Shown here: positions 33,705 through 41,604 of the stretch, one piece after another
How positions within the stretch are numbered: the stretch's first letter is position 1
Layout: every line of letters starts with the position of its first letter
NCBI RefSeq assembly: GCF_000421585.1
Contig: NZ_ATXH01000008.1
Coordinates: 1 to 64,000, forward strand
Direction: 5' to 3'
DNA length: 64,000 nt
Origin: Thermodesulfatator atlanticus DSM 21156
GTDB taxonomy: Bacteria; Desulfobacterota; Thermodesulfobacteria; Thermodesulfobacteriales; Thermodesulfatatoraceae
Translations under genes and position numbers: made by a program
Notes under the pieces: generated by a model
What the model saw: only the letters and a program-made list of their open reading frames with translations
Database searches by the model: none
What the model was told of the DNA's origin: nothing

Positions 33705-34195
33705 TGGCCCTTCATTTGTTAATTGATGGATACAATCTTTTACACCAAATTCCGGAACTAGTCTTACTTATGCAGGAAGATCCAGAAGAAGCACGCAAGG
33801 CCCTGCTTAAACAACTCCAGGAATACCAGCGCATCAGACGGCATAAAATTACTGTTGTCTTCGATGCCTGGGGGAGAAATGAACCACAAAGCAAAGTAAA
33901 CATAAAAGGTATTCAGGTTATTTTTACCGCTCACGGGGAAACCGCTGACGATTATATCAAGCGCCGCGCTGCTAAAGAAAAAGAAAGAGCCGTGGTGATA
34001 ACTTCTGACAGAGCTATCCGGAGCTATGTGGAAACCTATGGTGCCATCTCGGTGACCTCACGAGACTTTCTCTCGCGCATGGAAGCGGCTTTTTACGAAG
34101 AAATGAAAGGCGAAAAATTGGCCTTTGAGCCACGTCCACGTAAAAGACTCCCGAAAAAAGCCCGTCAGCGCCTGGCTAAAATCGCTAAACTCTAA
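33704..34195 (+). CDS. YacP-like NYN-domain RNase
   Basis: LLIDGYNLLHQ at the N-terminus with conserved Asp, VVFDAWG and VVITSDRAI are NYN/PIN-like catalytic landmarks. YacP-type proteins are small (about 165) predicted endonucleases, one of which (Rae1) acts on ribosomal mRNA. Translationally coupled to parB by TAATG overlap. The basic C-terminus (RPRKRLPKKARQRLAK) may bind RNA. Confidence 0.83.
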   Translation: MALHLLIDGYNLLHQIPELVLLMQEDPEEARKALLKQLQEYQRIRRHKITVVFDAWGRNEPQSKVNIKGIQVIFTAHGETADDYIKRRAAKEKERAVVITSDRAIRSYVETYGAISVTSRDFLSRMEAAFYEEMKGEKLAFEPRPRKRLPKKARQRLAKIAKL

Positions 34196-34206
34196 GAGGG
34201 GCGGCC

Positions 34207-35871
34207 ATGATTCTTCTAACTGACGTAGTCTTAGTATTGGGGTCTGCTTTTGTAAGTAGTCTTATTGCTCATTATTTGCGTATTCCTAACATCATTGGTT
34301 TCATTGTGGCAGGGGCCTTGATTGGCCCTTACGGTTTGCACCTGATTAAGGCCAAAGAGGCCGTACATTTTTTAGCAGAACTTGGCGTGGTACTACTGCT
34401 TTTTACCATTGGCCTTGAGTTTTCCCCGGCGCATCTGGCAAAACTAAGACGCATCGCCTTACTTGGCGGAAGCCTTCAAATCGTTACAACCCTCCTTATC
34501 TCGGGGATATTTGTCTATTTTGCTTTCAAAGGCAGTATTCCCTTTGCATTTTTCGTGGGAGCTTACGTAGCCTTAAGCAGCACCGCCATCGTGCTCACTT
34601 TGCTTCAAGAACGCGGAGAGCTTGAAACGCCTTACGGACGTGCTTCCCTTGGAATTCTTCTTTTCCAGGACATGGCCATCGTGCCTTTAATGCTGCTCAT
34701 CCCGCTTTTAGCAGGAAAACACAAGGCCGACGTAGGCCTTTTGCTAATCCTTTTAAAAACCTTCCTGCTTCTTGGGGGAGCTTACGTAATAAGCCGATGG
34801 GTGCTTGGCTTTTTTATGGATATCATTGCCCGCACCAGAAACCGTGAGCTATTCCTGCTTGCAACCCTTACTTTTTGCCTGGCAATAGCCTGGGCTGCTT
34901 ATCTCGCGGGGCTGTCTCTTTCTCTTGGTGCATTTTTGGCTGGCTTTATCTTAGCCCGCTCCCCTTATAGTCACCAGGCCACGGCAAACATCCTGCCTTT
35001 TAAAGACCTGCTCATTTGTATCTTTTTTGTCTCTGTGGGCATGTTTTTCGATATACGCTTTTTTATTAGCGAGATCCCTGTGATTTTAGGGGCAGGCCTT
35101 ACAATTTTTATACTTAAAAGCAGCATTATCTTCGGCATTTTGCGTTTTATTTTGCGCTATCCTCTCCACGTGGCCTTTCTCGTAGGAGTCAGCCTTTTCC
35201 AGATCGGAGAATTTTCTTTTGTGCTGGCGCAAGAGGCCTTAAAGTTTGAACTCATTGATCTTTCTATTTTTCAGTTGCTTTCCTCTATTTCTATTTTGAC
35301 CATGCTACTTACTCCCCTTGTCATAGCTCTAGCTAGGCGGCGCTTACCCATGGTGGCTGAAGACAAGGTCTGTCCTATTGTCCCTGAAAATCACATGATA
35401 ATCGTGGGGCTTGGCGTGGCAGGGATGGCTCTGCGCACCGCTGCCAAACGTGTGGGAATTCCTTACGTTATCATAGAAATGAACCCTGACACCGTAAGAC
35501 GCGAAAAAGCAGCTGGAGAACCCATCGTCTTCGGCGATGCCACTTACGAATACATCTTACGCCAAGCGGGATTGGAAAAAGCAAAAGTGTTAGCTGTGAC
35601 CATTCCAGATAGCAAAGCTGCCCGTGTGATAGTGGGGCTTGCCAAGCACGTCAAACCTGACATTTACACCCTGGTGCGCACTAGATACGTCGCAGAAATG
35701 GTCTCTCTTTTGGAACTAGGGGCAGATGAAGTGGTGCCTGAAGAGCTTGTAGCTGCGCTAAGCATGTTCGCCCGGGTACTTAGGCTCTATTTGGTTCCCG
35801 AAGAAGACATCAGGCGATACCTTGAAGAATTTGCCAACAAACACTACGCGCTTTTTAGAAAAGCCGTGTAA
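34207..35871 (+). CDS. Kef-type cation:proton antiporter with RCK_N domain
   Basis: Residues about 1-380 form a multi-helix CPA2 antiporter domain (HYLRIPNIIGFIVAGALIGP, LFTIGLEFSP, LSSTAIVLTLLQERGE, LFQDMAIVPLM). Residues about 395-530 form a cytosolic RCK/TrkA-N Rossmann domain (IVGLGVAGMALRTAAKR, FGDATYEYILRQAG, ELGADEVVPEELVA). It likely exports K+ in exchange for H+ under nucleotide or ligand control. It ends 17 bp inside the convergent DUF362 gene. Confidence 0.9.
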   Translation: MILLTDVVLVLGSAFVSSLIAHYLRIPNIIGFIVAGALIGPYGLHLIKAKEAVHFLAELGVVLLLFTIGLEFSPAHLAKLRRIALLGGSLQIVTTLLISGIFVYFAFKGSIPFAFFVGAYVALSSTAIVLTLLQERGELETPYGRASLGILLFQDMAIVPLMLLIPLLAGKHKADVGLLLILLKTFLLLGGAYVISRWVLGFFMDIIARTRNRELFLLATLTFCLAIAWAAYLAGLSLSLGAFLAGFILARSPYSHQATANILPFKDLLICIFFVSVGMFFDIRFFISEIPVILGAGLTIFILKSSIIFGILRFILRYPLHVAFLVGVSLFQIGEFSFVLAQEALKFELIDLSIFQLLSSISILTMLLTPLVIALARRRLPMVAEDKVCPIVPENHMIIVGLGVAGMALRTAAKRVGIPYVIIEMNPDTVRREKAAGEPIVFGDATYEYILRQAGLEKAKVLAVTIPDSKAARVIVGLAKHVKPDIYTLVRTRYVAEMVSLLELGADEVVPEELVAALSMFARVLRLYLVPEEDIRRYLEEFANKHYALFRKAV

Positions 35872-36760
35872 AGAGCCGCTTGGTAAAACTCTTAATCAGC
35901 CTCAAAGGTTGAAAACTTATCGGGCTAAGGCTTTGGGGAAGCTCTATACTAAATGCTGCTGGAAGACCTTTTACTTCAATATTTTGGGGAAAAGCGGCGG
36001 GAATTGATAGGTCTTGAGCGGCTTTCCATAGGGGCACGTCCTGAATACTAAGCCCTAAACGCTCATAAATAGCGGTATCAAGGGCAAAGGCATTTTGTGC
36101 CGCTACTATCATTCCCAATTTTTTTGGTCGCCCACCTGTTGGACCCCGGCCTTCCATAGCAACTACGGCATCAAGGATATTGACTTTTACCGGAAGCATG
36201 GTCGCCACTTCGCAAATCATGCGGGCAAAAAGATTGTCTTTTTCTCCCAGGCGGGTATGAAGCCACGCCTTTTCCACACCTACCACACACCCAAACAAAT
36301 TCTTCACTGCAAGGGTCAACAAAAGTTGGTTGTGCACCTTAAATCGCGGTACATTGACAATGGCATAAGCTGAAAGGGCCTCGTGAGCAAGAGAGACCTT
36401 TATACCACAAGGAAGCAAAACTTTCTTTTTGTGTCTGAATTTCGTTATAGGAACGCCGATTTCGGAAAGAGCTTTTTCCGCCCCGCTGGCCCGGGCTACC
36501 CTTTTTGCGGTGCCAAAGGCAGGGGAGTCTGCTATAAAAGGCCTGGCTCCCATGTCCAGAAGGCACTCGCAAACTGCCCTTAACACCAGAGGATGGGTAC
36601 AAGAAAGATAAGCCTGCCGAAAAGTAACAAAATTTGGCTTAACCAAAATCTTTTGCCCAGAAAAATCCCTCTCAAATCCCTTTAAAAATTCGTACAGAAG
36701 ATCCTTTAAAGGATTCAAATCATAAGAGTGACAGGGATAGGCAGTAACTTTATAAGGCAC
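35855..36760 (-). CDS. DUF362 domain-containing protein
   Basis: KILVKPNFVTFRQAYLSCTHP, GARPFIADSPAFGT, VNVPRFKVHNQLLLTLAVKNLFGCVVG and LNILDAVVAMEGRGPTGGRP are the DUF362 hallmarks. No ferredoxin-type Cys clusters are present, unlike longer family members. Function is not established. It overlaps the end of pncB by 11 bp, so it is probably co-transcribed with NAD-salvage genes. Confidence 0.85.
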   Translation of the reverse strand: MPYKVTAYPCHSYDLNPLKDLLYEFLKGFERDFSGQKILVKPNFVTFRQAYLSCTHPLVLRAVCECLLDMGARPFIADSPAFGTAKRVARASGAEKALSEIGVPITKFRHKKKVLLPCGIKVSLAHEALSAYAIVNVPRFKVHNQLLLTLAVKNLFGCVVGVEKAWLHTRLGEKDNLFARMICEVATMLPVKVNILDAVVAMEGRGPTGGRPKKLGMIVAAQNAFALDTAIYERLGLSIQDVPLWKAAQDLSIPAAFPQNIEVKGLPAAFSIELPQSLSPISFQPLRLIKSFTKRLFTRLF

Positions 36761-38117
36761 TTTTTACTTCTTTTAGGCGGATTTCTTCTTCTGTCTTTTT
36801 TTGCACGGAAAGCAATAACTGAGAATACTCAACCGGATAAAAGCTATCTTTTGGAGGGACAACTTCATTAAAAGGGGCCGGAATCTTTTCTAGGTTTTGC
36901 TGAATAGCCTTCCGAAGGACACAAAGTCCTGGCGGAGCTATTAACCTTTTACCTTTCTCCATCGCTTTTTCGAGCAACGGATAACCTTCAGGATAATTTT
37001 CCTCACGCAGGCAAATTACGTCTTTAAAAAATTTACCATTTTTTTCAAGGCGAAATACCTGCTTGGGCCCTGCCAAGGTCTTTTTCCCGTGAGAGAGCTT
37101 TGTTACAGGGCGGTTATCGTACGCCACAAGCTTGTAAGCGGCATCAAGAAAAGGGGCATCAGCAGAAACTCCCACTTTGGTCCCCACGCCAAAGGCATCT
37201 ATAGGGGCACCTTCAGCCAAAAGTTTTTTGATTTCATACTCATCAAGACCGCCACTTACAAAAATCTTCACGTAGGTAAGTCCGGCGTCATCTAAAATTT
37301 GCCGCACTTTTTTGGCAAGGTAAGCCAAATCTCCACTGTCAAGGCGCACCCCTTTCAACTTTTTGCCTTTCTCCTCAAGCGCCTTGGCCACAACCACTGC
37401 TTTTTTGGCAGCCGCGAGTGTATCGTAGGTATCAAGCAAAAGAATGGTATTTTCTGGGAAGACATCGGCAAAGGCAGAAAAGGCTTTGATCTCAGTTTCA
37501 AAGCTTTCGACATAGGAATGAGCCATGGTCCCGGTCACAGGAATGCCGTATAGTTGTCCGGCAAGGGTATTGCTCGTGGCTGAAAAACCAACAGCATACG
37601 AGGCCCGGGCGACTTTTAACGCTGCTTCAAGGCCATGGGTGCGTCTGGCAGAAAAATCAACCACCCCGCGCCCAGAAGCTGCCAATACGTTTCTTACTGC
37701 TTTGCTGGCAATTAGCGACTGGAAACACAACGCATTGATGACAAAAGTCTCGATAAGCTGGGCTTCAGGAAGAGGTGCGGTGATCTCTAAAACCGGTTCT
37801 TCAGCAAAAAAAACCGCACCCTCAGGCATGGCCCAAACATCGCCGGAAAACCTTAACTCTCGAAGAAAATCTAAAAAATCAGCGGAAAAAAGCTTTAAGG
37901 ATTTTAGATAAGCCAGATCTTCTTCGGAAAAAGAAAAATTTTCTAAAAAATCAAGTACTTCCTGTAAGCCCAAAAAAATAAAAAAGCGCCAGTTTGAAGG
38001 GTAACTGCGCACGAAAAAAGAAAAAGTTGCCGGCGCAAACATTTCGCGCTCAAAGTAAACCGCGGCCATGGTGAGTTCATAAAGGTCTGTGAACAACGGG
38101 GAAGTTTTTACGCTCAT
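36750..38117 (-). CDS. pncB: Nicotinate phosphoribosyltransferase
   Basis: Converts nicotinate and PRPP to NaMN. Landmarks: LFTDLYELTMAAVYFE at the start, VDFSARRTHGLEAALKVARASY (catalytic His region), GTMAHSYVESFETE and GVRLDSGDLAYLAKKVR, IFVSGGLDEYEI. Length 455 is normal. The start overlaps the upstream nicotinamidase-like gene by 4 bp, making a Preiss-Handler salvage pair. Confidence 0.94.
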   Translation of the reverse strand: MSVKTSPLFTDLYELTMAAVYFEREMFAPATFSFFVRSYPSNWRFFIFLGLQEVLDFLENFSFSEEDLAYLKSLKLFSADFLDFLRELRFSGDVWAMPEGAVFFAEEPVLEITAPLPEAQLIETFVINALCFQSLIASKAVRNVLAASGRGVVDFSARRTHGLEAALKVARASYAVGFSATSNTLAGQLYGIPVTGTMAHSYVESFETEIKAFSAFADVFPENTILLLDTYDTLAAAKKAVVVAKALEEKGKKLKGVRLDSGDLAYLAKKVRQILDDAGLTYVKIFVSGGLDEYEIKKLLAEGAPIDAFGVGTKVGVSADAPFLDAAYKLVAYDNRPVTKLSHGKKTLAGPKQVFRLEKNGKFFKDVICLREENYPEGYPLLEKAMEKGKRLIAPPGLCVLRKAIQQNLEKIPAPFNEVVPPKDSFYPVEYSQLLLSVQKKTEEEIRLKEVKSAL

Positions 38118-38629
38118 AGGATTTCTGCTTTGTAGATCCGTTCCATGCGTTTTAGGGCAAAGCGATGCATCTCCTCATCGAAATCGCCAACGCAGTCTTT
38201 ATAAACAATTATTTTGAAATTTCGAAAAAAGGCATCTGCTGCGGTATCCATCACACAAATACTGGTGCATACCCCTGTAAGACAAACAGTATCAACGCCC
38301 TTTTCCCTAAGAACTTCTTCGAGCCGGGTACGGAAAAACCCGCTAAAACGCGTCTTGGGAACAATCACTTCGTGCTCAAGGGGCAAAAGCTCTGGAATTA
38401 TCTCAGCACCCCAGGAACCAGCCACAGCATGCACAGGGAAGGCGGAAAACTCTTCATCATTCGGGCTATGCTGATCGCAAAGATAAATAACGGGTAGATT
38501 TTCTTTTCTGAATCGTGCAAGCTTTTCTTTTAGTGGCGGGATAATCGCACGCACTGCTTCCCCACAGAAAAGCGCTCCTTCAGGCGCCAAAAAATCATTT
38601 ATCATGTCGATGACAAGCAAGGCCTTCAT
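38114..38629 (-). CDS. pncA: Nicotinamidase-like cysteine hydrolase
   Basis: Isochorismatase-fold hydrolase with catalytic Asp (LLVIDMINDF), Lys (VIVPKTRFSGFF) and Cys (CLTGVCTSICVMDTA). The metal-site region is LCDQHSPND. Its overlap with pncB supports nicotinamide deamidation to nicotinate as the role; sequence alone would also allow another amidase. Confidence 0.82.
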   Translation of the reverse strand: MKALLVIDMINDFLAPEGALFCGEAVRAIIPPLKEKLARFRKENLPVIYLCDQHSPNDEEFSAFPVHAVAGSWGAEIIPELLPLEHEVIVPKTRFSGFFRTRLEEVLREKGVDTVCLTGVCTSICVMDTAADAFFRNFKIIVYKDCVGDFDEEMHRFALKRMERIYKAEIL

Positions 38630-38678
38630 TGCCTAGGAAATTAGTAAATAATTTTTTCCCTGACAAGTAAGTTTTGAA

Positions 38679-38742
38679 GAGAACTTTGCAAAACACCTGT
38701 TAAAGGTCCGAGCCAGGACCGTGACAATTTTGCAAAGGTCTC
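38679..38742. repeat. Dispersed intergenic repeat, copy D (short form)
   Basis: Left end GAGAACTTTGCAAAAC and right end TTTTGCAAAGGTCTC (38728-38742) are terminal inverted repeats. The interior is a small hairpin (GGTCCgagccaGGACC), unlike the usual CCGTTCC core, showing that the ends are the constant part. Confidence 0.7.
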
Positions 38743-38807
38743 TCAAACGTTTTCAAGACTTGATTATTTTTTCCGATAATATTTAACACAAGGTCTGAGG
38801 AAATAAT

Positions 38808-39935
38808 ATGCTTTATCCATATTTAATACTAGCTACAATAGTGCTTTTACTAGCCGGCCTATTATTTTTAAGGCGGCAAGCTGCTCCTGTTGAAGTAATA
38901 GAACTTGAAACCAAAAAAAGTAGCAAGAAAAAAGACCCGCTGCCCCCAGAGGTACGCGCCAATAAAATCTACTACCGAAGCATTCTCCACAAAAAAAAGA
39001 GCCGTAAAATTTACTCTTTGGCCAAACATAGGGTAAAAACTACGCGCGAACTGAATACTGCCCAAAAAGACTTTCTTTACCAGGAGCTTAAGCGTTTTCC
39101 TTTACCCTCTGGAGCTGCTATGCAGCTTGCTGAAATGCTTCGCGATCCCTATGTTGATTCTCGCAAAGTGGCAGCTCTTGCCTCAACAGATCCGATAATC
39201 TCAGGAAGACTGCTGGCCCTGGTGAACTCAGCTTATTTTCGCCCCACCTCTGGCAAAAAAATACACTCTATTCACCGGGCTATTCTTTATTTAGGATTCA
39301 ATCAAGTGCGTAATCTGCTTTTTCAACTGATGCTTGAACAAGCTGTTAGCAAACACTCTCCTCTCTCCCAAGAAGAAATACGGAAGATTTGGCTTCATTC
39401 CGCGGCCGTTTCTGTAGCAGCGGGAGAGATCGCCAAAAAATTTGAAGACCATCCTGGGTTAGTGCTCACGGCTGGCCTTATGCATGATGTTGGCAAATTT
39501 TTCCTGCCTTACTTTGAAAACAGCGAAGAACTGGGAGGCTTCTCCCTTAATGATGCCGAAGAAGAACCCCCGCCCCTGATTTTGGAGGAACAAAAAACCG
39601 GATTTAATCACGCGGTGATTGGGGCGGTGCTTTGTTACATCTGGCAGATCCCTGAAGAGATTTCGCAAACGGTTTCTTTGCATCATTTTGGCGATTTTGC
39701 CAGGCTTAAAAAGCTGCATCCCAAAATGCAGCATGTTATAACAACCGTGGCAGCAGCAGACTATATCTGCCATCTTCTAGGATACGGCGAAGAAGAGCCC
39801 TATCTTTACGAAATCCCCAAAGAAGCCCTGGAGGCCTGTGGCTTTCCCAGTTATCCGGAGTTTTTAATCACCCCAGCCCTTGAAAAAGAAGTAGAACGCA
39901 TGGTGAAGCTTCTTGAGGAATACACTACGGCGTAG
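38808..39935 (+). CDS. Membrane-anchored HDOD-domain signalling protein
   Basis: An N-terminal membrane helix (PYLILATIVLLLAGLLFL) and basic linker lead to an HDOD domain (about 85-290): FPLPSGAAMQLAEMLRDPYVDSRKVA, DPIISGRLLALVNSAYF, AILYLGFNQVRNLLFQ. The HD pair LMHDVGKFFLP is retained. HDOD proteins act in signal transduction, often with cyclic-di-GMP systems. Membrane tethering is unusual enough to note. It converges with the amidase gene by 11 bp. Confidence 0.85.
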   Translation: MLYPYLILATIVLLLAGLLFLRRQAAPVEVIELETKKSSKKKDPLPPEVRANKIYYRSILHKKKSRKIYSLAKHRVKTTRELNTAQKDFLYQELKRFPLPSGAAMQLAEMLRDPYVDSRKVAALASTDPIISGRLLALVNSAYFRPTSGKKIHSIHRAILYLGFNQVRNLLFQLMLEQAVSKHSPLSQEEIRKIWLHSAAVSVAAGEIAKKFEDHPGLVLTAGLMHDVGKFFLPYFENSEELGGFSLNDAEEEPPPLILEEQKTGFNHAVIGAVLCYIWQIPEEISQTVSLHHFGDFARLKKLHPKMQHVITTVAAADYICHLLGYGEEEPYLYEIPKEALEACGFPSYPEFLITPALEKEVERMVKLLEEYTTA

Positions 39936-41604
39936 CAGCTATTTTCATTTGGCGTACGTACTCTTCAATGCCTCTGGCTATGCCATCTGCCACGAGGTCT
40001 AAATATTTCGGGCTTTGGAGGCGCCGATATTCCATTTTGTTGCTGACAAAGCCTATTTCCACCAGCACAGCGGGCATGCGTGTGCCTATCAAAACGATAA
40101 AAGGTGCCGTGCGCACGCCTCGGTCTTTCACATAGCGGTAACGTTTTTTCACGCACGAAACGAGATTTTTTTGAACCGCCTCTGCCAGGCGCTGGGACTC
40201 CTCAAGCTTGGTGTTTAGTAAAATACCCTTCAAAAGATCCTGGAGTTCACTCATGGAATGGGTAGAGGCCGCATTTTCAAGCGCGGCTACGCGCATGGCT
40301 TCTTCGTCGCTTGCAAAATTGAGATAGTAAGTCTCTAGGCCGTAAGCACGGCGATTGGGAGAACTATTTACATGTACCGAAATGAAAAGGTCAGCGCCTT
40401 TCATATTGGCAATAGCAGTACGTTGTTCAAGGGGGATGAAAACGTCCCGGTTGCGCGTAAGAACAACTTCACAACCCAGGCGCTTTTTTAGTTTAGCAGC
40501 AAGTCTTTTGCTAACTTCAAGCACAATGTGTTTTTCCTTAAGGCGCCCCCTGCGGCAACCAGGGTCTTTACCACCATGGCCAGGGTCAATCACTATGCGG
40601 TTAATACAGAGCCCTAACTGCTGCGCAAGCGAAATATCACCGTTTATTATTTTAGGAGGCGGCGGACAACCCTTCTTTTTGGCGGGATGTCCGACAAGAT
40701 CAATAACCAGGCGCGGGGGCGAATTAAGAAAAAAAACTCGATAGTCCGTGAGACTTGCCAAATCCAAAACCACCCGCACGGTGTCTCTGCGATATTGGCC
40801 CAGGCGAACCTGTTTTAAAAGGCCATCCTGAATAGGGATCGCTGGCTTTACATAAGGGGAGATTTTTGCCGGACGAATATCTACGTAAAGACGAGGCGGC
40901 TTACCTGCATGAGCCTTTAAAACATGGGGCTTATATTTTACGTTTCGGGTAAGATCCACCACCACGCGGCTGTAGTCTTTGCCAGACCAGTAGCGTACCT
41001 GCTTTACCGTGCCACCTAGTTTAAAAGCCAAAACTTTTGTGCTTTCGTTTTTCGCAGGTGTCTCTTGCTTTGCAGGTTTTTGGACCTTTTGCGCCGAAGC
41101 TTTTCTTTTTGTTTCACGTGAAACACTGGCAAGCTTTTTAAGCTCCTTTTTAAGTGCTAGGGCTGTGACTGGATCTTTAAATTTTTTCTCATAAATGACT
41201 ACCGCTCTCTTAAGGGCTAGTTTCGCCTGGGGGCTTTCAGGGTATCTTTCCCATAACAAACGGTAATACCTTACCGCCTGAATCAAGTCTTTTCGTTTTC
41301 CTGAATAACCGTATAGTTCTTCGTAAAGACGCCCGGTACGATAAAGGGCCTTGGGAGCAACCGCGCTTTCAGGGTAACGTAAATAAATACTTTTAAACTT
41401 GCTAATAATCTCCAGCCAGTAGCGGCGATATTTGATTTTTTTTGACCTGGCAAACTTTTTTAACGTGGCTTCAGCATGCTGGTAGGCCTTCTCTGCCCGG
41501 GAAGCGGCTACAGCTTCTTGCCCGCTGGCGAAGGATAAAAAACTCCACCAGATAAAGGTCAAAAAAAGGAGCCTTGCTGTCAAATTTTTGACGAAAAGAC
41601 TCAT
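39925..41604 (-). CDS. amiC: N-acetylmuramoyl-L-alanine amidase with AMIN domain
   Basis: A signal peptide (to about residue 33) is followed by TPR-like helices (about 38-145), an AMIN domain (about 195-310, DYSRVVVDLTRN, RVVLDLASL, RLVIDLVGHP) and an Amidase_3 zinc domain (IVIDPGHGGKDPG, SVHVNSSPN, LVEIGFVSNKMEY). AMIN targets cell-wall hydrolysis to the septum. The gene carries a perfect parS site in its coding sequence (41110-41125), read as VSRET. Start overlaps the mutS stop (TGATG). Confidence 0.92.
   Translation of the reverse strand: MSLFVKNLTARLLFLTFIWWSFLSFASGQEAVAASRAEKAYQHAEATLKKFARSKKIKYRRYWLEIISKFKSIYLRYPESAVAPKALYRTGRLYEELYGYSGKRKDLIQAVRYYRLLWERYPESPQAKLALKRAVVIYEKKFKDPVTALALKKELKKLASVSRETKRKASAQKVQKPAKQETPAKNESTKVLAFKLGGTVKQVRYWSGKDYSRVVVDLTRNVKYKPHVLKAHAGKPPRLYVDIRPAKISPYVKPAIPIQDGLLKQVRLGQYRRDTVRVVLDLASLTDYRVFFLNSPPRLVIDLVGHPAKKKGCPPPPKIINGDISLAQQLGLCINRIVIDPGHGGKDPGCRRGRLKEKHIVLEVSKRLAAKLKKRLGCEVVLTRNRDVFIPLEQRTAIANMKGADLFISVHVNSSPNRRAYGLETYYLNFASDEEAMRVAALENAASTHSMSELQDLLKGILLNTKLEESQRLAEAVQKNLVSCVKKRYRYVKDRGVRTAPFIVLIGTRMPAVLVEIGFVSNKMEYRRLQSPKYLDLVADGIARGIEEYVRQMKIAATP
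41110..41125. promoter_or_regulatory. parS: Second parS site, inside the amidase gene
   Basis: TGTTTCACGTGAAACA is a perfect copy of the parS palindrome found at parA. It lies in the linker between the TPR-like and AMIN regions, where its five codons (V-S-R-E-T) are tolerated. About 9 kb from the first site. Confidence 0.9.
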
